Below, piece after piece: positions 15,799 through 24,554 of a DNA stretch of 34,273 nucleotides (its first letter is position 1; every line of letters starts with the position of its first letter). The notes below the pieces were generated by a model. The model searched no databases. It was not told the DNA's origin and was given only the letters and a program-made list of their open reading frames with translations. The position numbers and the translations under genes were made by a program. Origin of the DNA: UMGS1124 sp964417835 (lineage in GTDB: Bacteria; Bacillota_I; Bacilli_A; RF39; UBA660); NCBI GenBank assembly GCA_964417835.1, contig CAYQJD010000007.1:1-34273 (forward strand), read 5' to 3'.

Positions 15799-16881
15799 TT
15801 ATATCAATTTCAATAATATTTCATTCATAACATATATTTTATCTGGATTTATAAACACATATCCATCTTTATAAATCAAGTCTTTATTTTTTACTAACGA
15901 TTTTATAGGAAAAACATCCTGTAAATTCACATTATATTTTTTATAAAAATCTTTTAAACTTACTCCGTTCATTTTTCTTAAACCAAGCATTAATTCGTTT
16001 TCTTGTTTTTCTTTAATACCTATAATTTCTTGTTTATCTACATATTTAGATTCGAGATATTTATTTATATTTTTCGTATTTTCATATCTAATTCCATCTA
16101 TATATCCATGTGCTCCTAATCCAAAGCCATAATATTCTTCATTATTCCAATAATTTAAATTATGAATAGATTGTTTGCCATTTAATGAAAAGTTACTAAC
16201 TTCATAATGAATATATTTTTTCTTTTTTAATTTATTTCTAATATAATTATACATATTTAATTCTAATTCTTCATCAATAGGTTTTATAGAGTTTAACTTT
16301 AATTTAGTATATTCTTCTAAAATTAACGAATAGGTACTAATATGATCTGGTTTTAATTTTAAAAATAAATTTAAATCCTTTTTTAAATCTTTTAAAGTTT
16401 CTCCTGGAATACCATACATTAAATCAAGATTAATATTATTTATTCCAATTTTTCTTATCATTTTTATTTTATCTTCTACATCTTCAAATACTGCAAAACG
16501 TTCCATAAATTGTAATTTTTTTGAATTAAAAGATTCTACTCCTATGCTTAACCTATTTACATTATTTTCTTTTAAAAATAGAACTAATTCTTCAGTTATA
16601 TCATTTACATTACATTCAAAAGTAAATTCATTATTATCATTTAAATTTAAAAGTCTAATGATTTCAAAAAGTTTTTTTAATTCTTCTAAGTTTAAACAAC
16701 TTGGCGTCCCTCCACCTATATAGAGAGTGTCAAGTATTTCTCCATTGTATCGATCCTTTATTTCAAATTCTAATGAATCTAAATATTGCATAGTATTTTG
16801 ATAATTATATAATTGCTTACAAAAATCACAATAGGTACAAATATTTTTACAAAAAGGTATATGTATATAAGCAGATTTCAT
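15799..16881 (-). CDS. hemW: Heme chaperone HemW (radical SAM, HemN-like)
   Basis: 360 residues from the ATG at 16881, which has AAAGGTG at the right distance; a GTG three codons earlier does not. The [4Fe-4S]-binding motif is C11-x3-C15-x2-C18 with a further Cys at 21 (CDFC), typical of HemW. GGGTPSCL, SIGVESF and GIPGE mark the radical-SAM barrel, and the HemN C-terminal domain follows (YEVSNFSL, GFGLGAHGY). HemW carries heme for insertion into proteins and is often encoded just after lepA; here an HD hydrolase lies between them. No heme-using protein is visible in this window. Confidence 0.9.
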   Translation of the reverse strand: MKSAYIHIPFCKNICTYCDFCKQLYNYQNTMQYLDSLEFEIKDRYNGEILDTLYIGGGTPSCLNLEELKKLFEIIRLLNLNDNNEFTFECNVNDITEELVLFLKENNVNRLSIGVESFNSKKLQFMERFAVFEDVEDKIKMIRKIGINNINLDLMYGIPGETLKDLKKDLNLFLKLKPDHISTYSLILEEYTKLKLNSIKPIDEELELNMYNYIRNKLKKKKYIHYEVSNFSLNGKQSIHNLNYWNNEEYYGFGLGAHGYIDGIRYENTKNINKYLESKYVDKQEIIGIKEKQENELMLGLRKMNGVSLKDFYKKYNVNLQDVFPIKSLVKNKDLIYKDGYVFINPDKIYVMNEILLKLI

Positions 16882-16994
16882 CTTTATCACCTTTAAAATT
16901 ATAACATTTTTCTATCAAAATAGTATAGGCTTTTTATAAAGATTTATCTTTCTATCATTATTTCCATTTTCTTAATATTTTTTATATTTAAATA

Positions 16995-17567
16995 TTACTC
17001 TGCTTCTTTAATATTGCATTGATCGTCAAATGAAAAATTAATTGATTTTCTGCTCGCTAAAAAGTCACACATATGTATAAACTTTTGAGTAACAGTTATT
17101 GGTAATGGTAAAATAACTTCTGAATAAGGATTTGTATTCCATCTTCCCATATGACTTTCAACATTAGTTGCAATTTCTTCTATTTCTTCAATAGTTAAAG
17201 TAAGAGAATTTTGCAAACGTTTTAATAATTTTCTAATTAATAAAGGATGATCAACCCGAGTATATTTTTCTTCTTCAAATCCTTTTTTTAGTCCATCATG
17301 AATTAATAAACTAACTATAATTATATCTTTAGTATGTGAATCAAATTTATAAATTTGAAAAAGTAAAGTGGCAAAATGGACAGCTACTTTAACGTGTTTT
17401 ACTAATCCTTGATCTTCCTGAGCAAACAAAGGATGATATTTTCCAGTAGAAGAAGCCTTAATACGATAAAAGTAATCTGGTAAATTATTTAATAAAATTT
17501 CGGCATTACTTTTAATCCTCGAATCTTCTATATAATTTAATTCTCTTTTAAATACTTCACTTTTCAT
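16995..17567 (-). CDS. HD-domain phosphohydrolase
   Basis: 190 residues with a full HD metal site: H58 (VKHVKVAVHF), H90-D91 (LLIHDGLKKG), H107 (VDHPLL), H139 (ESHMGRW) and D168 (HMCDFLASRK). The extra His pair is seen in HD proteins with a two-metal centre that act on nucleotides or cyclic nucleotides. Substrate is unknown. It begins six bases after the lepA stop with GAGG overlapping that stop, so translation is coupled to lepA. No nucleotide-binding or sensory domain is attached. Confidence 0.8.
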   Translation of the reverse strand: MKSEVFKRELNYIEDSRIKSNAEILLNNLPDYFYRIKASSTGKYHPLFAQEDQGLVKHVKVAVHFATLLFQIYKFDSHTKDIIIVSLLIHDGLKKGFEEEKYTRVDHPLLIRKLLKRLQNSLTLTIEEIEEIATNVESHMGRWNTNPYSEVILPLPITVTQKFIHMCDFLASRKSINFSFDDQCNIKEAE

Positions 17568-17573
17568 ACAACC

Positions 17574-19367
17574 TCATTTATTTGTTTTTAATATAGATAA
17601 AAAAGCTTCAGGTGGGATTTCAACGTTTCCAACCATTTTCATTCTTTTTTTACCTTCTTTTTGTTTTTCTAATAGCTTTCTTTTCCTTGTTATATCTCCT
17701 CCATAACATTTAGCTAATACATTTTTTTTCATTGCACTTATATTTTCTCTAGCAATAATTTTATTCCCAATACTTGCTTGAATAGGCACTTGAAACATTT
17801 GCCTAGGGATTATTTCTTTAAGCCTCTCAACTATTTCTTTACCTCTGTTATATGCAACACTTTTATGTACTATTACACTAAGAGCATCGACGGGTTCCCC
17901 ATTTAATAAAATATCCATTTTTACTAGATCACTTTCTTTATAATCAGATATTTCATAATCAAAAGATGCATAACCTTTAGTAAAAGACTTTAATTTATCA
18001 AAAAAGTCATATACTATCTCAGAAAGAGGTAATTCATAATGAATCGTTACTCTAGATTTATCTATATATTCAATATTTTTATATATTCCTCTTTTTTCAC
18101 TACATAAATCCATAATTGGACCAATATAGTCACTTGGAACAAATATATTTGCATTTACATATGGTTCTTTAATTTTTTGTATAACTGACTTATCTGGCAT
18201 TTCATTAGGAGCATGAATGTCTATTTGCTCCCCATTTGTTTTAATCACTTCATAAATAACACTTGGACTAGTTGCAATTATTTCTACTCCAAATTCTCTT
18301 TCTATTCTCTCTTCAATAATTTCCATATGAAGTAAGCCTAAAAAACCTACTCTGAATCCGAATCCTAAAGCAATAGAAGTTACAGGATCAAAAGTCAATG
18401 CAGCATCATTTAATTTTAATTTTTCTAATGCTTCTCTAAGTAATTCAAATTTATTTGGTTCAATAGGAAAAATCCCAGAATATACCATAGGTTTCATAGG
18501 TTTGTAACCTAGTAAGGGTTCATTAGCAGGATTATTTTCTAAAGTTATTGTATCACCCACATTAATATCATTTATACTTTTTATAGATGCATTAACCCAT
18601 CCTACTTGTCCACTTACTAATTTATCTAATTTTTTTACATTAGGAGTATTAACGCCTAATTCTACAACTTCGTATATAGCTCCAGTAGACATTAATTTGA
18701 TTTTATCTTTTAGTTTAATAGATCCTGTTTCAACTTTTATTGAAGCAATAACTCCTCGATAAGAATCAAAATAAGAGTCAAAAATTAAAGCTTTAGTAGG
18801 ACTTGAATCATCAATTTTAGGAGCAGGTATTCTCTCAATTACTGCATTAAGTAAATTTTCAACCCCATAACCAGTCTTTCCACTACATAAAACAATTTCT
18901 TCTCTTTTAAAGCCTAAAACATTAACCAGTTCATTAGTTACTTTTTCTACATCCGCATTAGGTAAATCAATCTTATTTATAACTGGTATTATAGTCAAAT
19001 TGTTATTAATTGCTAAATACAAGTTCGCAAGCGTTTGTGCTTCGATCCCTTGAGCAGCATCTACTATTAATATAGCCCCTTCACATGCTGCCAAACTTCG
19101 TGATACTTCATATGAAAAGTCTACATGCCCTGGTGTATCTATCAAATGAAAAATATAATCTTCATTATTGTAATTATAATGTAGTTCTACTGCATTTAAC
19201 TTTATAGTAATACCACGTTCTCTTTCAATATCCATTGAATCTAAAAGTTGATTTTTCATTTCATGCTCTTTTACACTATTTGTTATTTCTAATATCCTAT
19301 CAGCAAGCGTACTTTTTCCATGGTCTATATGAGCTATTATAGAAAAATTTCTTATATTGTTTTTCAA
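17574..19367 (-). CDS. lepA: Elongation factor 4 (LepA), back-translocating GTPase
   Basis: Ribosome-associated GTPase affecting initiation and elongation under stress. About 597 residues from the TTG at 19367, which follows GGTGAT; upstream GTG and TTG codons lie in or before that site. G1 AHIDHGKST, G2 RGIT, G3 DTPGHVDF, G4 NKID, G5 SGK, then domain II, domains III and V (EF-G-like) and the LepA-specific C-terminal domain with AKCYGGDITRKRKLLEKQKEGKKRMK. Length and motifs normal. First of a dense run with the HD hydrolase and hemW. Confidence 0.96.
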   Translation of the reverse strand: MKNNIRNFSIIAHIDHGKSTLADRILEITNSVKEHEMKNQLLDSMDIERERGITIKLNAVELHYNYNNEDYIFHLIDTPGHVDFSYEVSRSLAACEGAILIVDAAQGIEAQTLANLYLAINNNLTIIPVINKIDLPNADVEKVTNELVNVLGFKREEIVLCSGKTGYGVENLLNAVIERIPAPKIDDSSPTKALIFDSYFDSYRGVIASIKVETGSIKLKDKIKLMSTGAIYEVVELGVNTPNVKKLDKLVSGQVGWVNASIKSINDINVGDTITLENNPANEPLLGYKPMKPMVYSGIFPIEPNKFELLREALEKLKLNDAALTFDPVTSIALGFGFRVGFLGLLHMEIIEERIEREFGVEIIATSPSVIYEVIKTNGEQIDIHAPNEMPDKSVIQKIKEPYVNANIFVPSDYIGPIMDLCSEKRGIYKNIEYIDKSRVTIHYELPLSEIVYDFFDKLKSFTKGYASFDYEISDYKESDLVKMDILLNGEPVDALSVIVHKSVAYNRGKEIVERLKEIIPRQMFQVPIQASIGNKIIARENISAMKKNVLAKCYGGDITRKRKLLEKQKEGKKRMKMVGNVEIPPEAFLSILKTNK

Positions 19368-19430
19368 AGTTATCACCAACTAATATTTTAACATAATAAT
19401 ATAAAAATAAATATAATATTTTTAACGTTA

Positions 19431-20135
19431 TCAATAATCAATTTTTTTTATTAATTTTCTTATACTACTTGTTTTTTTGCACCCAGATATAATTAAATCT
19501 GAATTTGAAATAATATATCCATTACTATTTTTTAACAATTCATAATCATTCTCATCATTTCCAAAAGAAATAATATCATTGCTTTCATAATCAATATTAA
19601 GCTTTTGTAATAATATCTTTAACCCAATTAATTTATTACAATTTTCATGAATCCATAAATATCTATTATATAAGTCAATTCTTGTATGTATGTCCCTAAA
19701 ATTTCTAACCAAAAAATTTTCTAATTCTCGTATCTTATCAAAATTATTAATTTTTAGTCCAATTAAAATTATTTTTTCATTATTTTTGTTATTACCATAT
19801 TCATCATACATTTTTATATTTTCATAGTTTTTTTTAAATTTATATACTGCTTTTAATATATCGTTTCTTATATAAAAAGCATTTATTAAGTTGAAATTAT
19901 TGTCAAATGAAACTAATCCATTATAGGCAGTAAGATAATTAAAAGGAATATTATAAGTTTCTAATTCTTTTTTTATCGAATTAGTTGTTCTCCCAGTAGA
20001 AATTATAAATATGTTGCTATTTTTTTGAAAATTCTTAATAGTATGGAGATTAATTCTTAATTTTATAATATCAAATACTGTTTTTTCTCCAAGATTTACA
20101 AGTGTACCATCATAATCACTAACTAAAATACTCAT
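19431..20135 (-). CDS. HAD-superfamily hydrolase (Cof type)
   Basis: 234 residues. Motif I is D7-Y-D9-G-T-L, motif II ISTGRT, motif III a Lys near K174 (NKLIGLKILL) and motif IV FGNDENDYELL, with a C2-type cap between. This is the layout of Cof/YidA phosphatases, which dephosphorylate sugar phosphates or cofactor phosphates. The exact substrate cannot be read from sequence. Starts two bases after the tcdA stop, so the genes are co-transcribed. Confidence 0.85.
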   Translation of the reverse strand: MSILVSDYDGTLVNLGEKTVFDIIKLRINLHTIKNFQKNSNIFIISTGRTTNSIKKELETYNIPFNYLTAYNGLVSFDNNFNLINAFYIRNDILKAVYKFKKNYENIKMYDEYGNNKNNEKIILIGLKINNFDKIRELENFLVRNFRDIHTRIDLYNRYLWIHENCNKLIGLKILLQKLNIDYESNDIISFGNDENDYELLKNSNGYIISNSDLIISGCKKTSSIRKLIKKIDY

Positions 20136-20137
20136 AC

Positions 20138-20821
20138 CTACTCACTTATTCCTTTCAAAATATCATTTATTATATAACTTGCACATAAGATTCCAGCCGA
20201 TGCTGGCACTATCATTAAACTACCTAATGATTTACATTCTAAAGGCTTTTCTTCGCTTGAAACAACAATGATTTTTTCTGTAATTTTTAATTCTTTTACT
20301 TTTTTTCTTAATATTTTAGCGATCGGATCATAGGATGTTTTTGATAATTCTGTTATTTTGAGCTTTAATGGATCTATTTTTTTGGCTGTTCCTAAACATG
20401 ATATCAATTTAATATTATTTTTTTGACTATATTTGATGATTTCTAACTTTGTATCGATGGTATCACATGCATCTATAATATAATCATATTTATTATTTAA
20501 TATACGCTCTATATTATTTTTATCTAAAAAAATTTTATATACATTTATATTAACGTTAGGATTAATTGATAAAGCTCTTATTTTCGCCTCATCAGCTTTA
20601 TATTTGTCTATATTATTTAGATTAGCAATTAATTGTCTATTTAAATTTGTTATATCAATTTTATCTGGATCAATAATATCAATATTATTTATTCCACTCC
20701 TAATTAAAGTTTCAAAAACATATCCACCTACTCCACCAATCCCAACAATTATAATTTTTTTATTCTTTAAAATATTAAATTTATTTTTACCAATAAGACT
20801 TACAATTCTACTATACTGCAT
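20138..20821 (-). CDS. tcdA: tRNA threonylcarbamoyladenosine dehydratase (TcdA/YrvM), E1-like
   Basis: E1/ThiF-fold enzyme that uses ATP to cyclise t6A37 of tRNA to ct6A. 227 residues from the ATG at 20821, which GGAGG precedes by six bases; a TTG four codons upstream lies in that site. Seen: nucleotide motif G27-I-G29-G30-V-G32, D-P-D at the end of strand 2, the R/N/Q region TNLNRQL, DACDT, SCLGTAKK, and a late Cys region (PLECKSLGSLMIVPASAG). The family often has 240-260 residues, so this is a compact form. The probable 6S RNA gene ends 15 bases before the start; rarA, the next neighbour in B. subtilis, is elsewhere in this window. Confidence 0.88.
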   Translation of the reverse strand: MQYSRIVSLIGKNKFNILKNKKIIIVGIGGVGGYVFETLIRSGINNIDIIDPDKIDITNLNRQLIANLNNIDKYKADEAKIRALSINPNVNINVYKIFLDKNNIERILNNKYDYIIDACDTIDTKLEIIKYSQKNNIKLISCLGTAKKIDPLKLKITELSKTSYDPIAKILRKKVKELKITEKIIVVSSEEKPLECKSLGSLMIVPASAGILCASYIINDILKGISE

Positions 20822-20835
20822 TTTTTCCTCCAAAA

Positions 20836-21004
20836 TAAAACCTAGAATCAGTAATTGTGATAAAAACCCGCTCTATAACAGGTGGGCATCACATGAAAGA
20901 CTTTAGGATCCTAACTCACTTAATGGGTTAGTATTCAACACCGCCAATCACTTAGATTCCCAATTATCACCTTAGTCGGTTTTATAAACTAACCAATTCT
21001 AGGT
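20836..21004 (-). ncRNA. ssrS: Structured ~169-nt RNA, probable 6S RNA
   Basis: The predicted 5' end ACCTAGAATTGGT (21004-20992) pairs over 13 consecutive positions (two G-U) with ACTGATTCTAGGT near the 3' end, which is followed by TTTTATTTT. Inside, GTGATAA and TTATCAC form a second long-range 7-bp stem, with a small TTAGT/ACTAA hairpin between the two stems on the 5' side. That gives a rod with a closing stem, an asymmetric bubble and an extended end, the layout of 6S RNA, the RNA mimic of an open promoter that binds sigma-A RNA polymerase. Its own promoter puts the start exactly at the closing stem. The position directly before tcdA recalls the B. subtilis bsrA-yrvM region (from memory). 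No riboswitch or T-box core is present. Confidence 0.65.
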
Positions 21005-21010
21005 AATTTA

Positions 21011-21039
21011 AGTATATCAAATTAATTATATTTTGTATA
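21011..21039 (-). promoter_or_regulatory. Promoter of the 6S-like RNA
   Basis: Minus-strand TATACA (21039-21034), 17-nt spacer, TATACT (21016-21011); start predicted at A 21004, the first base of the closing stem. Confidence 0.6.
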
Positions 21040-21190
21040 GTAAAATTGTAAATATAAATACTCATTTAATGATATAAGGAACATTTGTTGTACCACTTTC
21101 TGGGTGATTGATGATTTAATCGTCAAAGAATTATTTGCAGAATATCCTCAAATTGCACAAATGTCATAATTCAAACGAGGTGTAATTATT

Positions 21191-21388
21191 GTGTTTAAAG
21201 AATATATGTTAAAAAGTGGCTATACACAAGAACAACTTGCAGGAAAAATAAATTTAAGCTAGAGGCAAAGAAAACATATTGAAAATGGAATAAGCGTGCC
21301 AACTATTGAAACGTTTAAAAAATTAATCAAAGAATTAAATATAAATGATAAAGATATATTATCATATAAAAAAAGAAATAGCCTATAG
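21191..21388 (+). pseudogene. XRE-family HTH gene interrupted by an in-frame TAG
   Basis: GTG at 21191 follows GAGGTG and opens a frame reading YMLKSGYTQEQLAGKINLS, then TAG (21260-21262), then RQRKHIENGISVPTIETFKKLIKEL to a TAG at 21386. Together they form one ordinary Cro/C1 helix-turn-helix; the stop falls at the start of the recognition helix. Frame and the rest of the domain are preserved, so the lesion is probably recent. In the same frame just upstream (21044-21172) is a stretch without an ATG, ending TAA, that may be the rest of an older gene. Read-through is possible but nothing supports it. Confidence 0.7.
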
Positions 21389-21402
21389 ACTATTTTTTTA
21401 TT
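21376..21402. terminator. Short bidirectional terminator
   Basis: AAATAG (21376-21381) and CTATTT (21390-21395), with seven T after it on the plus strand and CTTTTTTT after it on the minus strand. It lies between the XRE pseudogene and herA. Confidence 0.55.
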
Positions 21403-21407
21403 ATAGA

Positions 21408-23162
21408 TTATCCTCTCCATCTATTTACTATATCACAGTTAGAACTATAAGGTGTTGGATTTGGCATATCCATTTTTATAAGTAATGGAATTTTAAATGC
21501 GTTCCCAAATGCTACTAATGTACCAGCCTGTAAAGAATTTAGTTTATCTATAACATCACCACTAATATTAGGTAACATTTTTTCAATGTAATCTAAGTCT
21601 TTTGGATGAGTCATCTTTAATATAAGGAAATTACTCATTTGTGAAACAACTGTATCACTTATTTCTACAGGTCTTTGGCTTACCAAATCAAGTATAACAC
21701 CATATTTTCTACCTTCTTTTGCTATTCTTTCAAATATATTGTATCCTAATAAGAAAGTATCATTATCTTTAACAACATATCTATGTGCTTCTTCTATAAA
21801 TAGATGAAAAGGAATACTTGCTCTATCTGTCCTACTCTTCGCAAAATCAAATAACATTTTTGATAATATTTTAACTATAACTTTAGCAAGGTTATCATCT
21901 ACTCCTTCTAAATTAACATTTATTATCTGACTACGTTTGTTATTATTCATAATTAGATTAGATATATATGTTTCAAGATTAGAATATTCTTGGACATTAA
22001 AGAACTCACTGTTGGAACTATTAATAATTGAATTTAATCTAACTTTTAAAATAATTGCAGCATCTTGAATTGTTTTATTTTCTTGAAAGCCTTCTCCAAT
22101 TAGAGTGAAATTTAATGCGTTTGATAAATCTGCGAGTGTAAAGAACGCTTGTGGAGGAGTTTGTATAGAACTTTCTAAGCTATCATCTATGTATTTATTT
22201 AAATATTCATTTAATAAAACAGACTCGCCAAATTCTCCATTCCTATCAATACCAAAACACTCACTGAAAACTCTAGTATAACCGATTCCTTGAAGCTCTG
22301 CTTTTAAATTAAATTCTTCAGTAAAACAAGAACTAACTATACTAAATATATCACTTTTTTTTGCTGTTGAACTTTGATTAGAAAATAATACGTTCATTAT
22401 TGCCTTAGCAATTAAATGATTTTTTAATTTTTTTGTCAAATCATCATTTCTACTAAATATATGTGCTAATTTTACCATTCTTTCTATTATTGTAATTTGA
22501 GAATGTTCAGTAGCCTGTAATAATAAAGCTATATCATCAATTGACAATAAATAAATAGGAATAGTTAATTTACCATCCGTAGGGTCTACAGGGTTAGTTG
22601 TTAAAAATTTATATTGATAATTTGGATTGATTTCAGATAAACTTTTAAAAGCATTTTTATATTCACCATATGCATCAAAGAAGAATAAATTTGCATTATA
22701 TGTTAAAAAATTTTTGTTAAGAAATACATTTTGTATTATCCTAGATACACTACAACTTTTACCACTTCCAGAATTTCCAAATATACATAAATGATTAGAA
22801 AATAAATCATTTATATTGCAAAATATACTTTTATTAGGATATATAGGACTTTTACCTATATAAATATTTGACTCGTTATTTGTACCTAAAATTATATTTA
22901 ATTCTTCTTCATTAATTATTCTTATAGAACTTGAAAGAGATGGTTTTTTTATAGTACCTGCTATAAATCTTTCTCCAACAAATTCTCCTTTTAAATCAAT
23001 TTCTATGTAATCTGTTAAAATTCCTCTTACTTCTCCTAATAATTTAGATGTATCATCAAAAAAAACAACATGTAAATTCATCAGATTAGGTACAACTTCA
23101 GTAGTTTTCAATAATTCAACTTTAACAGTAGAATCTGTAATATTTAATATTTTCCCAAACAT
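21408..23162 (-). CDS. HerA-like hexameric DNA translocase / ATPase
   Basis: 584 residues. An N-terminal HAS-barrel-like beta domain (about 1-75), then a FtsK/HerA-type RecA core: Walker A G129-N-S-G-S-G-K-S136, a large helical insertion, Walker B FHLFIEEAHR near residue 460, and the arginine region AKEGRKYGVILDLVSQRP with sensor residues. HerA in archaea works with NurA in end resection; in bacteria related ATPases pair with diverse nucleases or Sir2 proteins in phage defence. No NurA, SIR2 or other partner adjoins here: the neighbours are pdp upstream (38-bp gap, same strand) and the pseudogene. Housekeeping recombination role or orphan; undecided. Binding site GGGTGAT before ATG. Confidence 0.82.
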   Translation of the reverse strand: MFGKILNITDSTVKVELLKTTEVVPNLMNLHVVFFDDTSKLLGEVRGILTDYIEIDLKGEFVGERFIAGTIKKPSLSSSIRIINEEELNIILGTNNESNIYIGKSPIYPNKSIFCNINDLFSNHLCIFGNSGSGKSCSVSRIIQNVFLNKNFLTYNANLFFFDAYGEYKNAFKSLSEINPNYQYKFLTTNPVDPTDGKLTIPIYLLSIDDIALLLQATEHSQITIIERMVKLAHIFSRNDDLTKKLKNHLIAKAIMNVLFSNQSSTAKKSDIFSIVSSCFTEEFNLKAELQGIGYTRVFSECFGIDRNGEFGESVLLNEYLNKYIDDSLESSIQTPPQAFFTLADLSNALNFTLIGEGFQENKTIQDAAIILKVRLNSIINSSNSEFFNVQEYSNLETYISNLIMNNNKRSQIINVNLEGVDDNLAKVIVKILSKMLFDFAKSRTDRASIPFHLFIEEAHRYVVKDNDTFLLGYNIFERIAKEGRKYGVILDLVSQRPVEISDTVVSQMSNFLILKMTHPKDLDYIEKMLPNISGDVIDKLNSLQAGTLVAFGNAFKIPLLIKMDMPNPTPYSSNCDIVNRWRG

Positions 23163-23200
23163 AATAAATCACCCTTTACTTTATTCAAGTATATCATTTT

Positions 23201-24427
23201 CTATTCAATTTCAAAACAATTAATATCATCATTTGACAGTTCAATATTTTTATTAGTGTATAGAGTCGCAAGTATATCATTTTTATTAACTTTATCTCCA
23301 ATATTTTTAAATAATTTTATTCCTGCCGAATAGTCTACAGAAGAAGTTTTATTTATTCTTCCAACACCTAGTTTAATAGAAAGATTACCTATTTTACTTG
23401 CATTAATATCAGTTAAAATTCCCCCTTTTTCACTTCTTATTATTTTTATATTTGCATTTATTTTTAATTTTTTTAAATCTCCCTTTTGTGTCTTAACAAA
23501 TTCTAAAAATTTTCTGTATGCTTTGCCACTTTTTAAAACTTTGATAACTTCTTCTTCTGCTTCTTTTTTAGTTATATTTTTTGCCAATGATATTAGTATT
23601 GATGCTATTTCTTTTGAAGTCTCGTATAATTTATTTTTTTCTCCTTTTAAAACTTTTATAGCTTCCTCAACTTCTAAAGCGTTACCAATAGAATTAGCAA
23701 GAGGAACATTCATATCACTTATAATAGTTACAACTTTTTTATTATATTCTTTTCCTATTGCCTTCATCCATGTACTTATTTTTTTAGCTTCTTTTTTAGT
23801 TTTTATCAAAGCTCCATTGCCAACTTTTATATCAATTAAAATTATATCAGCACCACAAGCGATCTTTTTTGACATTATACTGGCTGTTATTAATGGAAGT
23901 GATTTAGTTGTGCCGGTTATGCTTCTTAAAGAATATACTTTTTTATCAAGTGGTACTAAATCTTCTGTTTGTGAAGAAAGTACAAAACCAACTTTTTTCA
24001 AGTTAGTTATAAACTGTTTTTTAGAAAGATTCACTTTAAAATTTGGAATACTTTCTAATTTATCAATGGTTCCACCAGTAATCCCTAAACCTCTCCCACT
24101 AACTTTAGCCATTTTAACTTCACAAGATGCAACAATTGGCCCTACGATTAGTGTGGTTGTATCTCCAATCCCACCGGTTGAATGTTTGTCTACAATTGGT
24201 CCCTCTATACTACTAAGGTCAAATATTTTTCCGCTTTTTATAAATATATCTGTTAAATTTTTAGTTTCATCAAAACTCATACCATTAATTGTTATTGCCA
24301 TTAATAAACTGCTCATTTGATAATCTTTTATAGAATTTTTATAAAAACCCATGAAAGCGTAATCTAATTCTTCATAAGATAACTCTTTATTTAATCTCTT
24401 TTTTTCAATAATATTTAAAATATCCAT
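23201..24427 (-). CDS. pdp: Pyrimidine-nucleoside (thymidine) phosphorylase
   Basis: Splits uridine, deoxyuridine or thymidine with phosphate to the base and (deoxy)ribose 1-phosphate. 408 residues: a helical domain, the glycine-rich phosphate loop KHSTGGIGD, the family signature SGRGLGITGGTIDKLES, the base-site region with R-S-I (LRSITGTTKSLPLI), and the C-terminal alpha/beta domain (AGIKLFKNIGDKVNKNDILATLY). Complete. Pdp (broad) and DeoA (thymidine) cannot be separated with confidence by eye; the compact ~430-residue form in Firmicutes is usually Pdp. Follows the rpsB-tsf terminator, and herA follows it. Confidence 0.9.
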   Translation of the reverse strand: MDILNIIEKKRLNKELSYEELDYAFMGFYKNSIKDYQMSSLLMAITINGMSFDETKNLTDIFIKSGKIFDLSSIEGPIVDKHSTGGIGDTTTLIVGPIVASCEVKMAKVSGRGLGITGGTIDKLESIPNFKVNLSKKQFITNLKKVGFVLSSQTEDLVPLDKKVYSLRSITGTTKSLPLITASIMSKKIACGADIILIDIKVGNGALIKTKKEAKKISTWMKAIGKEYNKKVVTIISDMNVPLANSIGNALEVEEAIKVLKGEKNKLYETSKEIASILISLAKNITKKEAEEEVIKVLKSGKAYRKFLEFVKTQKGDLKKLKINANIKIIRSEKGGILTDINASKIGNLSIKLGVGRINKTSSVDYSAGIKLFKNIGDKVNKNDILATLYTNKNIELSNDDINCFEIE

Positions 24428-24508
24428 TACTTTTACCCCTATTCTATATATAATTTTAACATAATAATTAAAAAAATAAATTATTAATTAATCAAATTAT
24501 ATATAAAA

Positions 24509-24541
24509 CGTAAAAAAATCGTTTTAAAGTAAACGATTTTT
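24509..24541 (-). terminator. Strong terminator of rpsB-tsf
   Basis: A perfect 11-bp stem (24541-24531 with 24524-24514) around a 6-nt loop; the T-run continues past the stem on the minus strand. Confidence 0.8.
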
Positions 24542-24554
24542 AATTTTAATATTT

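Noticed and set aside
20836..21004. T-box, SAM or other riboswitch upstream of tcdA
   Set aside because: None of the conserved cores I know was found, and the 3' arm pairs with the very 5' end to make a free RNA with its own terminator rather than a switchable leader.
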